Origin: CAVLCC01 sp963624975
Lineage (GTDB): Bacteria > Actinomycetota > Coriobacteriia > Coriobacteriales > CADBOM01
DNA: 20,977 nucleotides
Reading direction: 5' to 3'
Assembly: GCA_963624975.1 (NCBI GenBank)
Contig: CAVFRF010000081.1
Location: 1-20,977, forward strand
Shown here one piece after another: positions 1 through 6,261 of the stretch. The position numbers were made by a program, and so were the translations under genes. The notes under the pieces are model-generated. The model searched no databases. It was not told where the DNA came from and saw nothing but the letters and a program-made list of their open reading frames with translations. How positions within the stretch are numbered: the stretch's first letter is position 1; each line of letters opens with the position of its first letter.

Positions 1-65
1 GTGTCCGAACGGCGACTTTTGGCCGAAGGCCAACTGAGCCGTTTGGATATACCCCGCGGCGGCAC
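1..65 (+). repeat. Palindromic unit 1 (5' truncated by window edge)
   Basis: The first visible copy of the palindrome. Its middle stem pairs TCCGAACGGC with GCCGTTTGGA, and the inner stem is TTGGCC-GAA-GGCCAA. The internal loop is GACTT opposite CTGA. The outer GC-rich arm that the other copies have lies off the left edge. GACTC follows at 73-77. Confidence 0.75.
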
Positions 66-112
66 TCCAGAAGACTCGCAGTTTCCCGCATATTCTACTA
101 GAGACTCCGCCT

Positions 113-200
113 GGGATGCCCTGCGCGGGACATACCGTAACGGCTCAGGCTGGGCTTTACAGCCAGAAGTCGCCGTTACGGCACGCCCCGCACAGGGCCC
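113..200 (-). repeat. Palindromic unit 2 (inverted copy)
   Basis: The same hairpin design read on the opposite strand. CCGTAACGGC pairs perfectly with GCCGTTACGG. On the minus strand the internal loop is again GACTT opposite CCTGA, and the cap is GTAA, a GNRA-type tetraloop if transcribed in that direction. The outer arms are GC-rich, around CCCTGCGCGGG and CCCCGCACAGGG. GACTC boxes flank it on the plus strand at 103-107 and 205-209. Confidence 0.8.
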
Positions 201-236
201 CGGCGACTCAACCATGTTCTTCTTGATGACTCGCCA

Positions 237-319
237 GGTGTCCGTGCGGGGTGTGTCTAAACGGCGACTTTTGGCCGAAGGCCAACCTGAGCCGTTTAGA
301 TATACCCCGTGCGGGCACC
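237..319 (+). repeat. Palindromic unit 3 (most complete hairpin)
   Basis: An 83-bp near-palindrome. The outer arms begin GGTGTCCGTGCGGGGT and end ACCCCGTGCGGGCACC. The middle stem is TCTAAACGGC with GCCGTTTAGA, fully paired, and the inner stem is TTGGCC-GAA-GGCCAA. The internal loop is GACTT opposite CCTGA. Compared with unit 1, a C-G pair in the middle stem is replaced by T-A, a compensatory change. GACTC flanks lie at 228-232 and 326-330. Confidence 0.85.
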
Positions 320-334
320 CGAGTTGACTCTCCA

Positions 335-420
335 GGTGCCGACGTGGGGTGTGCCTTAACGGCGACTTCTGCAGCGTAAGCGAAGCCTGAGCCTGTACGA
401 TATACCCCCACGATGGCACC
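335..420 (+). repeat. Palindromic unit 4 (diverged copy next to the MraY-like gene)
   Basis: The most diverged copy. The outer arms are GGTGCCGACGTGGGGT and ACCCCCACGATGGCACC. The middle stem has mismatches, but the GACTT/CCTGA internal loop is kept. The inner stem starts CTTC and closes GAAG around a GTAA cap. It ends 24 bp before the stop codon of the MraY-like gene, so on the minus strand it would be the first structure in that gene's 3' untranslated region. Confidence 0.75.
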
Positions 421-444
421 CCGGGGGACTCTCAAGAACGCATC

Positions 445-1326
445 TCAATCGTCTTTGCGCCGAAATGCCATGTCGATTGCGCGAAGCGGCGGGATGCTCT
501 CTATCACCTTGGAAAACGACAGCTTCTCCGAGAGCAGGTTTGCCACCAGCAGAATGCCGGCGAGCACTCCCAGAAGCCATATGGGAAGCGAGATGGAAAG
601 CAGGAAGCCTATGAGCGCTCCCATGGTGTTGGCTCCGGCATCGCCCAGCATTGCGATTTCGCGGCGTTCGGGACCCCATGTGGCAACGACAGGCCCCATG
701 CAGGCCAGCAGCAGCCCGGCGATCTGCATCCAGTCGCCAGCAACCACGCCCGACAGCGGAAGCGCTATGGCACACGCCACGATACCCACGACATATGTCT
801 TGCTGGCACGCAAAGGCCGCAGGTCCATGAGATTCATGAAGTTGGCGGAGAGCGCGATCACCAGCGCCGCGAAGATGATGCGGGCCAGGCGCGCTGGATC
901 GAACGGGTCGTAGAGCGTCACGCCCGTGGCCAGCGACAGCAGTCCTATGCCCATGAGCTTGAGCATGCCGGTGGTGAGGTGGCCGCGGGCAAGCTCCCTG
1001 AAGTGGCCTTTGAATCCCTTGGCGCTCTGGTCGCCCGCCCAGTCGTCGAAGAAGCCGAACGCGCATGTTCCCATGAGCAGCGGGAACGCCGACACGACGA
1101 TGGACATCCAGCCGGGCAGTTCGATTTCGAGGAACCCAAGCACAACCGACCCGATCCAGATGAACGAGAGCCACACCACCCAGGCTATGCCGAGGCCCGA
1201 CACCACTTTGCGCCCACGGTAGTTGGTCTGCGAAGGCGCGTGCTCCACGAGCTGTGGAAACAGCATGGCAACAGCGCCAAAGGGAATTGCCACGCACAGC
1301 AGGAGCGCGCTCAGGATGCTTGCCAA
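445..1326 (-). CDS. MraY/WecA-like glycosyl-1-phosphate transferase (family 4), atypical subfamily
   Basis: A 293-residue polytopic membrane protein of the family that transfers a sugar phosphate from a UDP-sugar to a polyprenyl phosphate on the inner membrane face. Visible family marks are GFFDDWAGD (Asp94-Asp95, the metal/substrate loop), NFMNLMDLRPLRASK (Asn162 to Lys176) and MLGDAGANTMGALIGF (Asp229). The second Asp of the usual DGLD motif is replaced by the DLRP sequence, and the C-terminal His-rich loop of MraY is missing. It is therefore unlikely to be the housekeeping MraY. The length is a little short for the family (about 320-360). The start is TTG at 1326, chosen because GAGAGGAGA lies about 10 bases upstream and no nearer ATG fits. 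It is divergent from murJ, which together with the nearby GT2 and steAB genes suggests a role in a lipid-linked envelope precursor. The substrate is unknown. Confidence 0.85.
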   Translation of the reverse strand: MASILSALLLCVAIPFGAVAMLFPQLVEHAPSQTNYRGRKVVSGLGIAWVVWLSFIWIGSVVLGFLEIELPGWMSIVVSAFPLLMGTCAFGFFDDWAGDQSAKGFKGHFRELARGHLTTGMLKLMGIGLLSLATGVTLYDPFDPARLARIIFAALVIALSANFMNLMDLRPLRASKTYVVGIVACAIALPLSGVVAGDWMQIAGLLLACMGPVVATWGPERREIAMLGDAGANTMGALIGFLLSISLPIWLLGVLAGILLVANLLSEKLSFSKVIESIPPLRAIDMAFRRKDD

Positions 1327-1427
1327 GGGTCTGGGTCTCCTCTCATGCGATATAGCGGGATTACATGCCCGGCGCGCCGCGAGCAGCTATGTGCTGTCGC
1401 GAACGGCCAGCCAACGTTGACCTTACA

Positions 1428-1436
1428 ACTATACCA
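1428..1436 (-). promoter_or_regulatory. Possible extended -10 promoter for the MraY-like gene
   Basis: On the minus strand the sequence TGGTATAGT gives an extended -10 (TGn plus TATAGT) about 100 bases before the TTG start. No good -35 is seen, which is tolerable for an extended -10. Inferred from sequence only. Confidence 0.35.
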
Positions 1437-1469
1437 GCACCTACGAAGGGTGCCCGCGGTCTTGCCGTT

Positions 1470-1478
1470 TGCTATGAT
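1470..1478 (+). promoter_or_regulatory. Possible extended -10 promoter for murJ
   Basis: TGCTATGAT reads as an extended -10 (TGn plus TATGAT) about 78 bases before the murJ ATG. No convincing -35 hexamer stands 17 bases upstream. Together with the opposite-strand candidate at 1428-1436 it would make the 230-bp gap a divergent promoter region. Confidence 0.4.
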
Positions 1479-1556
1479 TGTTCGGTGCGCAAAGGCACAG
1501 GTGGCCGCATATTCCGGCCATTCAAACGAAGCAGAAACGAAGAGCAAACAGCCGAT

Positions 1557-3299
1557 ATGAGTCATAGACCAAGCGGGGCGCATCTAAGACGCTCCGATTC
1601 GAAACCAGCAGAGACAGCAGAGACGGAAGCACCAGCAGAATCCGAACTCGCGGAAGCCGGGACCCATACCGAACCCGAACTTGCCGCAGACAGCGACGAA
1701 GACACCGAGTCGGTCGCGAAGTCCACCGCCACGATGTCGATGGCCACCCTGCTGTCGAGGGCCACGGGCTTCTTCCGCACCTGGGCATGCGCGTTCGCGC
1801 TGGGCAACACCGTGCTGTCGTCGGCATACCAGGTGGCAAACAACATGCCCAACATGCTCTACGAGCTTGTGGCCGGCGGCATTCTCACCACGGCGTTTCT
1901 GCCCGTGTACATGTCGGTGCTCAAGAACAAGGGGCGCAAAGACGCGGGTGCGTTCGCCGGCAACCTCATGGGCATCGGCTTCGTGGTGCTGGGACTCGTG
2001 GCGCTTCTGGCCACGATATTCGCACCGCAGGTAATTGCCACGCAGACCTTCATGTCCAGCTCCAAAGAAGACGTTGAGCTGGCCATATTCTTCTTCCGGT
2101 TCTTCGCCATACAGGTGCTGTTCTACGGGATGGGCGCCATCATCTCGGGCATTCTCAACGGCCACAAGAGCTTCCTCTGGCCGGCGCTGGGTCCGGTGTT
2201 CAACAACGTGGTGGTCATCGTCACCATGTTCGCCTACGTGTTCCTGGCTCCGGTAGACGCCACGGTGGCCAAGGCCGTCCTCGCGATCGGAACCTCGCTT
2301 GGCGTGTTGGTGATGATGTGCGTGCAGATCCCCGCGCTGCTCAAGCTCAAGATTCCCATCAGGTTCCATATCGACCTGCACGACCCCATGCTGGTCAAGA
2401 CGCTCAAGATCGCGCTTCCGGCCACGGTGTTCGTGGTGGTCAACCTCGTGGTGGTGAGCGTGCGCAACTCGTTCTCGCTGGGAGTGGTGTCCAACGGGCC
2501 GTCCACGCTGAGCTACGCGTGGCTGTGGTACCAGTTCCCCTACGGGGTGATCGCCGTGGCGCTCTCGACCGCGATGCTCACCGAGATGAGCTCGGCGGCC
2601 GCCGTGAAGGACTGGCCGCTGTTTCGCCGCAACGTGAAGTCGGGCCTCTCGGGCACGATGTTTCTGATCATGCCGCTGGCCGTGCTCATGATCGTGCTGG
2701 CCTACGAGCTGGTCAACCTCTACCACGCCGGGCAGTTCACCGAGGACGACGTGGCAGTGGTCACGCGCATATTGCAGATATGGGCGCTGTCGCTGCCGTT
2801 CTACGCGGGGTACATGTACATGTACAGGTCGTTTTCGGCCATGCAGGACCTTGGCATGGTCACGTGGATCGATGCTATCGGACGCATCGGGCAGGCCTCG
2901 CTCTACGCGCTGCTCACCACGCTGGGCGGAAGCGAGGGGCTTGGGCTTGCCGGCATCCCCATCGCCGACTTCGTGTTCTACTTCACGATGTTCTTCGTGC
3001 TGTGCTTCGTGATGCGCAAGAAGGTGGGCGCATACGGTCTGGGGCAGGTGTTCTCCACTTTGGCGAGAACCGCGATCGCCTCGGTGGCGGCGGGCGTGGC
3101 AACGTGGCTTGTCTACGACAACGTATTGGGAATGATCAACCTCGGCGGAGGCTCGATTGCCACGTCGGTGTTCAACATCATCGTGGGCGGGGTCTTCGGC
3201 CTGCTGGTGTTCTACGCGATGTGCAAGGTCCTGCGCATGCAGGAAGCGGCGCTCATCGGATCGGTAGCGGGAAAGATCAAGCGAAAGCTCGTTCGCTAG
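1557..3299 (+). CDS. murJ: Lipid II flippase MurJ (MviN family)
   Basis: A 580-residue MOP-superfamily membrane protein expected to flip lipid II or a related lipid-linked precursor across the cytoplasmic membrane. After an acidic, Ala/Glu-rich cytosolic N-terminus of about 55 residues comes the family opening STATMSMATLLSRATGFFR. It is followed by many hydrophobic helices (14 in the family) and the loops NNMPNMLYELVAGG and ILNGHKSFLWPALGP. The length is normal for actinobacterial MurJ, larger than the roughly 510 residues of E. coli because of the N-terminal tail. The ATG at 1557 was chosen over an in-frame upstream one at 1365, because the upstream residues do not resemble MurJ and would cover the promoter region. 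Its Shine-Dalgarno sequence is weak (GAAGAG, 12 bases away). It is followed after 26 bp by the GT2 gene in the same direction, probably as an operon. Confidence 0.92.
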   Translation: MSHRPSGAHLRRSDSKPAETAETEAPAESELAEAGTHTEPELAADSDEDTESVAKSTATMSMATLLSRATGFFRTWACAFALGNTVLSSAYQVANNMPNMLYELVAGGILTTAFLPVYMSVLKNKGRKDAGAFAGNLMGIGFVVLGLVALLATIFAPQVIATQTFMSSSKEDVELAIFFFRFFAIQVLFYGMGAIISGILNGHKSFLWPALGPVFNNVVVIVTMFAYVFLAPVDATVAKAVLAIGTSLGVLVMMCVQIPALLKLKIPIRFHIDLHDPMLVKTLKIALPATVFVVVNLVVVSVRNSFSLGVVSNGPSTLSYAWLWYQFPYGVIAVALSTAMLTEMSSAAAVKDWPLFRRNVKSGLSGTMFLIMPLAVLMIVLAYELVNLYHAGQFTEDDVAVVTRILQIWALSLPFYAGYMYMYRSFSAMQDLGMVTWIDAIGRIGQASLYALLTTLGGSEGLGLAGIPIADFVFYFTMFFVLCFVMRKKVGAYGLGQVFSTLARTAIASVAAGVATWLVYDNVLGMINLGGGSIATSVFNIIVGGVFGLLVFYAMCKVLRMQEAALIGSVAGKIKRKLVR

Positions 3300-3325
3300 G
3301 AGCCGCAGGTCGCATAGGAGAACTC

Positions 3326-3985
3326 ATGGAGATTACCGTTTTCATCCCGGCACGCAACGAGGCGGACTGCGTAGGTGCTACGGTCGATGCAGCTTGGCGA
3401 ATCGAAGGCGTTACGCGGGTTGTCGTGATCGACGACTGCTCGAGCGACTCTACCAGATGCCAGGCCTTGCTCGCCGGTGCTACCGTGGTGTCGCTCGAAT
3501 CGCATCGAGGCAAGGGTGGAGCGCTCATGGCCGGGCTGCACGACTCCGAGTTCGACTACTGCCTGTTCCTGGATGCCGACCTGGGCGAGAGCGCAGAGCA
3601 GGGAGTGTTGCTGCTTGCGCCGGTCGTATGTGGCGAGTTGGACATGGCCATAGCGCGTTTCCCCAGGCCCGCTCGTGCCGCCGGTTTCGGCCAGGTAAAG
3701 AAGCTCGCTCTCGATGCAATCCGCGAGGCCAACCCGAGATTCGAATGCCTCTCTCCCCTGTCGGGCCAGCGCGCTTTCACACGCGATTGCATCCGTTCGC
3801 TGCTCCCGCTGGCAGACGGATACGGCATGGAGGTGGCTCTTACCGTGAAGGCTCTGCGCGGCGGCTTTCGCGTAGCAGAAGTCGAGACCCAGATGCATCA
3901 CAAGCCCACCGGCAACGACCCTGCCGGATACGTCCATCGCCTGAAGCAGTACATAGACGTGAAACGTGCAGTCTCAACCTTGTGA
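3326..3985 (+). CDS. GT2-family glycosyltransferase (GT-A fold)
   Basis: A 219-residue soluble glycosyltransferase. The N-terminus MEITVFIPARNEADCVGAT and the segment VVVIDDCSSDST form the nucleotide-binding part of the GT-A fold. SHRGKGGALMAGL and FLDADLGE (Asp83-Ala-Asp85, the DxD metal motif) follow. No transmembrane tail is visible, so it probably works at the cytoplasmic face of the membrane. The family usually moves a sugar from a nucleotide sugar to a lipid or polymer acceptor, and the acceptor here cannot be read from sequence. The ATG is supported by TAGGAG five bases upstream. It lies 26 bp downstream of murJ on the same strand and is convergent with steB, so a part in the same envelope pathway as the flippase and the MraY-like enzyme is a reasonable inference. 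Confidence 0.85.
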   Translation: MEITVFIPARNEADCVGATVDAAWRIEGVTRVVVIDDCSSDSTRCQALLAGATVVSLESHRGKGGALMAGLHDSEFDYCLFLDADLGESAEQGVLLLAPVVCGELDMAIARFPRPARAAGFGQVKKLALDAIREANPRFECLSPLSGQRAFTRDCIRSLLPLADGYGMEVALTVKALRGGFRVAEVETQMHHKPTGNDPAGYVHRLKQYIDVKRAVSTL

Positions 3986-3990
3986 CGCCT

Positions 3991-4005
3991 TTGCCCAATA
4001 GGCAA
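3991..4005. terminator. Small hairpin between convergent genes
   Basis: TTGCC-CAATA-GGCAA forms a perfect 5-bp stem six bases after the GT2 stop codon, in the 86-bp gap between two convergent genes. There is no T-run on either side, so it is only a weak candidate for transcription termination. Confidence 0.25.
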
Positions 4006-4071
4006 GAATCCCCTCGCGATTCGCGCATGGCAATATTTTCCGATTGCCGAAGAGCACGTTGGAGCAAGTCT

Positions 4072-5088
4072 TTACAGTGCCGGGTACCACATCGAGGAAT
4101 CCCTGTCGGGGCCGTACACCCCGGCAGTTCTGCTCGACAGAAGCGAGACTATCGAGTACCTGCCCATGGTGCCGTTGCAAGAGCTGACCCCGGATACCCC
4201 CAAGTTCGAGGCTTCGTCCATCAGTGCCGTAGAGGCCGATAATATCTGGGTGAATACGACCGGCGCACCCTTCGACCAGAACTGGTAGCCGATCTGCGCC
4301 GACACCACATCGGCGGCATATGCAGGCGAAGAGCTGCTCTCGGAAGGCTCGCCGTCTTCTGCATGAGCTTGCGTGTCATCGCCCTCCGCAGCCTGCGAGC
4401 CTTGCTTCTGCGCCTCGACTTCTTCCACATGCAAGTTCACGCAAGCATCGATCGTATCGGGCACATGCGAGGAGTTCTCGATGGTGACGATGCCGTTTTG
4501 CAGCAGGCAGGCAGTCACAGGATAGGCAGCCTTGTCGGAGTCGGACATGTCGTCTGCCGAAGACAGCGATCCGCCATCGAACACGTCGTCTGCCTGCGAT
4601 CCCGAAGTCCATTCCGCTACCAGAGCCTGCGCCAGGGTCGAAGGGTAGTCGGTGCCCTCGACCGATGGCACCACGGCCTGCAACGCGGCAAGCGTCTTCG
4701 CATCGTCGGTGCCGAAGGCCTCGGCGGCAACGCGCACGGTCACGTACCTTCCGCCAGCAGACTCTATGTAGCTGGCAACTTCGTTAGAAGAGCTGATGTC
4801 GTCGCCCGATGTGCCAGCTACGATCAGCACGTCTTTGCCGGTGAGCTTGTCGTCGTCCCACTTGCCCACGAAAGCACCCGAGAGCGACTGGTACTGCTCG
4901 GACTGGAGCGAGAGTTCCGAGTTCTGGGTCGAGAGATTGGAGTATCTGTCGAACAGCGAGTCCACTAGGTCTGAAGTCGTGGTGGTCAGAAGCCCGCTTC
5001 CACCGATGGCGGCGCCCAGCAGCAGGCCGATGGCGAGCGCCAGAAACACGGCGCATATCGTGACCAGATGATACTTGAAGCTGTACAT
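4072..5088 (-). CDS. steB: SteB/MctB-like envelope protein (copper transporter family annotation)
   Basis: A 338-residue protein with a single N-terminal membrane segment (about residues 8-30, containing FLALAIGLLLGAAIGGSG). A short predicted coiled-coil stretch follows (DRYSNLSTQNSELSLQ), then a large extracytoplasmic domain. This matches the family of M. tuberculosis Rv1698 (MctB) and corynebacterial SteB. In Corynebacteriales, SteA and SteB have been linked to cell separation through peptidoglycan hydrolase control. The older copper-transport label for MctB may not describe this homologue. An acidic, Ser/Glu-rich low-complexity insert lies at about residues 230-255. The ATG is well supported by AAGGAG four bases upstream. 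It lies 48 bp downstream of steA, the same order as in M. tuberculosis. Confidence 0.8.
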   Translation of the reverse strand: MYSFKYHLVTICAVFLALAIGLLLGAAIGGSGLLTTTTSDLVDSLFDRYSNLSTQNSELSLQSEQYQSLSGAFVGKWDDDKLTGKDVLIVAGTSGDDISSSNEVASYIESAGGRYVTVRVAAEAFGTDDAKTLAALQAVVPSVEGTDYPSTLAQALVAEWTSGSQADDVFDGGSLSSADDMSDSDKAAYPVTACLLQNGIVTIENSSHVPDTIDACVNLHVEEVEAQKQGSQAAEGDDTQAHAEDGEPSESSSSPAYAADVVSAQIGYQFWSKGAPVVFTQILSASTALMDEASNLGVSGVSSCNGTMGRYSIVSLLSSRTAGVYGPDRDSSMWYPAL

Positions 5089-5136
5089 TCGGCTCCTTCG
5101 ACCCTGCCTCTCAAAACCCAGACTTCGAATATACCG

Positions 5137-6261
5137 CTAGATGCCCAGATTGGTGAGCAGCGTGAGCCACATTACCATGAGCGTGTTGCGCAGCGGCTCC
5201 GACACGAATATCACGGCGAGCATCGTGATCAGCGCGGCTGCTATCACGATGAGCACGTAGCGCTCGGGAGGAGCCGGCCTATAGAGTTTGCTCACGCCCT
5301 TGGCATCCACCAGCTTGGTACCCACTCTCAGTCTCACCAGAAACGTGGAGGCCATGCCCTCTCGGCCCTTCTCCATGTACTCGACCAGGTTGGAATGCGT
5401 GCCAACCGCCACGATGAGGTCGGCATCGTATTCCCAGGCCAGCAGCAGCGCGAGGTCTTCGCTCGTGGCGGCCAGCGGCCACACCTTGTAGCTCACGCCC
5501 AGCTCGTCGAGCCTCTCGGCCGACGGGCAGCTGCCGTCCTCGTACGCATGGGCAATCACCTCGGGAGCTTGGCGCAACGTGTCGTCGGATACGGAGTCCA
5601 TGTCGCCCACGACGATGTCGGGTTCCAGCCCGGCTTCCACCACGGCATCTGCTCCGCCATCTACCGCGACGATTACCGGCTTGAATTCGCGGATGTAGGA
5701 GCGAAGGGTGTTGAGGTCGTCCTTGTAGCCGGGACCTCTGACCACCACCAGCACCTGCTTGTCCTTGAGCTGGGTGTCGATGCTCGGAACGTTGGGGTTG
5801 TAGATGATGTGGCCGTTATCGCGACGCAGGTACTCGGCGGTGTTGAGCACGAATCTCTCCAGCTCGGCATCCACCTTGCTCGTAGCGGCCTCGGCCGCCT
5901 GTTCGACCTGCTCGGCCCGAAGCGGGGTGCCCTTGGCCACGGTCTGCCCGTTTTGCACGATGGAACCATCGTCGTGGACCTCGACCTCGATGCCCTCCTC
6001 GATGCTGTCGAAGTCGGCAGGGTCGTCGAGGTCCACGATGGGGATCTTGGCCTTGAGGATCGTGAGGGGCGCCCAGTTCGGGTACTCCCCCGACATCGAA
6101 GGTTCTGCGTTGACCACGGCCCTGACCTCGGCCTTTACCAGCATCTCGGCCGACACGCGGTCGATGTCGCGATGCGACACCACGGCAACGTCGCCCGGAA
6201 GCAGCAGGGGGCATAGCCGCTTGGTGGACTTGCCCTTTCTGGCGGGTCCCGTTGCCGGCAT
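5137..6261 (-). CDS. steA: SteA-like protein (thiamin pyrophosphokinase-like fold, COG4825)
   Basis: A 374-residue protein of the SteA/Rv1697 family. The central part resembles the thiamin pyrophosphokinase nucleotide-binding fold, with AVDGGADAVVEAGLEPD and VVGDMDSVSDDTL. Two hydrophobic segments close the protein (about 334-353 and 361-374), so it is probably anchored by its C-terminus with the domain in the cytoplasm. True thiamin pyrophosphokinase activity is not implied. Corynebacterial SteA partners with SteB in cell separation. The ATG directly abuts the recN stop codon (TAG then ATG, no spacer), and GGGGGAGG at the end of recN serves as the ribosome binding site. It is therefore translationally coupled to recN and transcribed before steB. 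Confidence 0.85.
   Translation of the reverse strand: MPATGPARKGKSTKRLCPLLLPGDVAVVSHRDIDRVSAEMLVKAEVRAVVNAEPSMSGEYPNWAPLTILKAKIPIVDLDDPADFDSIEEGIEVEVHDDGSIVQNGQTVAKGTPLRAEQVEQAAEAATSKVDAELERFVLNTAEYLRRDNGHIIYNPNVPSIDTQLKDKQVLVVVRGPGYKDDLNTLRSYIREFKPVIVAVDGGADAVVEAGLEPDIVVGDMDSVSDDTLRQAPEVIAHAYEDGSCPSAERLDELGVSYKVWPLAATSEDLALLLAWEYDADLIVAVGTHSNLVEYMEKGREGMASTFLVRLRVGTKLVDAKGVSKLYRPAPPERYVLIVIAAALITMLAVIFVSEPLRNTLMVMWLTLLTNLGI

Larger units (their letters stand above)
1..431. repeat. Cluster of four ~100-bp imperfect palindromic units
   Basis: This gene-free stretch lies 3' of the MraY-like gene, whose stop codon is at 445-447. It holds four related units, each folding into a long hairpin: about 1-65 (cut by the window edge), 113-200, 237-319 and 335-420. 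Written in one orientation, every unit has an outer stem containing AACGGC/GCCGTT or a variant. It also has a conserved asymmetric internal loop (GACTT on one side, CTGA or CCTGA on the other) and a short capped inner stem. Unit 2 is inverted relative to the others. GACTC occurs at 73-77, 103-107, 205-209, 228-232, 326-330 and 427-431, bounding the units. Reading frames across the region merely translate the palindromes in different frames and show no protein family. The elements could be REP/MITE-like mobile palindromes, 3'-end RNA structures, or both. Confidence 0.85.

Noticed and set aside
1..327. A 108-codon open frame on the plus strand across the palindromes, and a 75-codon one on the minus strand (208-435)
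   Set aside because: Both only translate the palindromic units in differing phases, have no ribosome binding site and match no protein family. They would probably be annotated falsely as hypothetical proteins.
2318..3325. A long plus-strand frame upstream of and in phase with the GT2 gene
   Set aside because: It runs through murJ in another frame and is His/Arg-rich shadow sequence. The GT2 start at 3326 has a good ribosome binding site.
4072..5088. Annotation of the SteB homologue as a copper exporter
   Set aside because: The visible sequence has one membrane segment and no obvious metal-binding Cys/Met/His clusters. Linkage to steA favours an envelope role, so the copper label was not used as the function.
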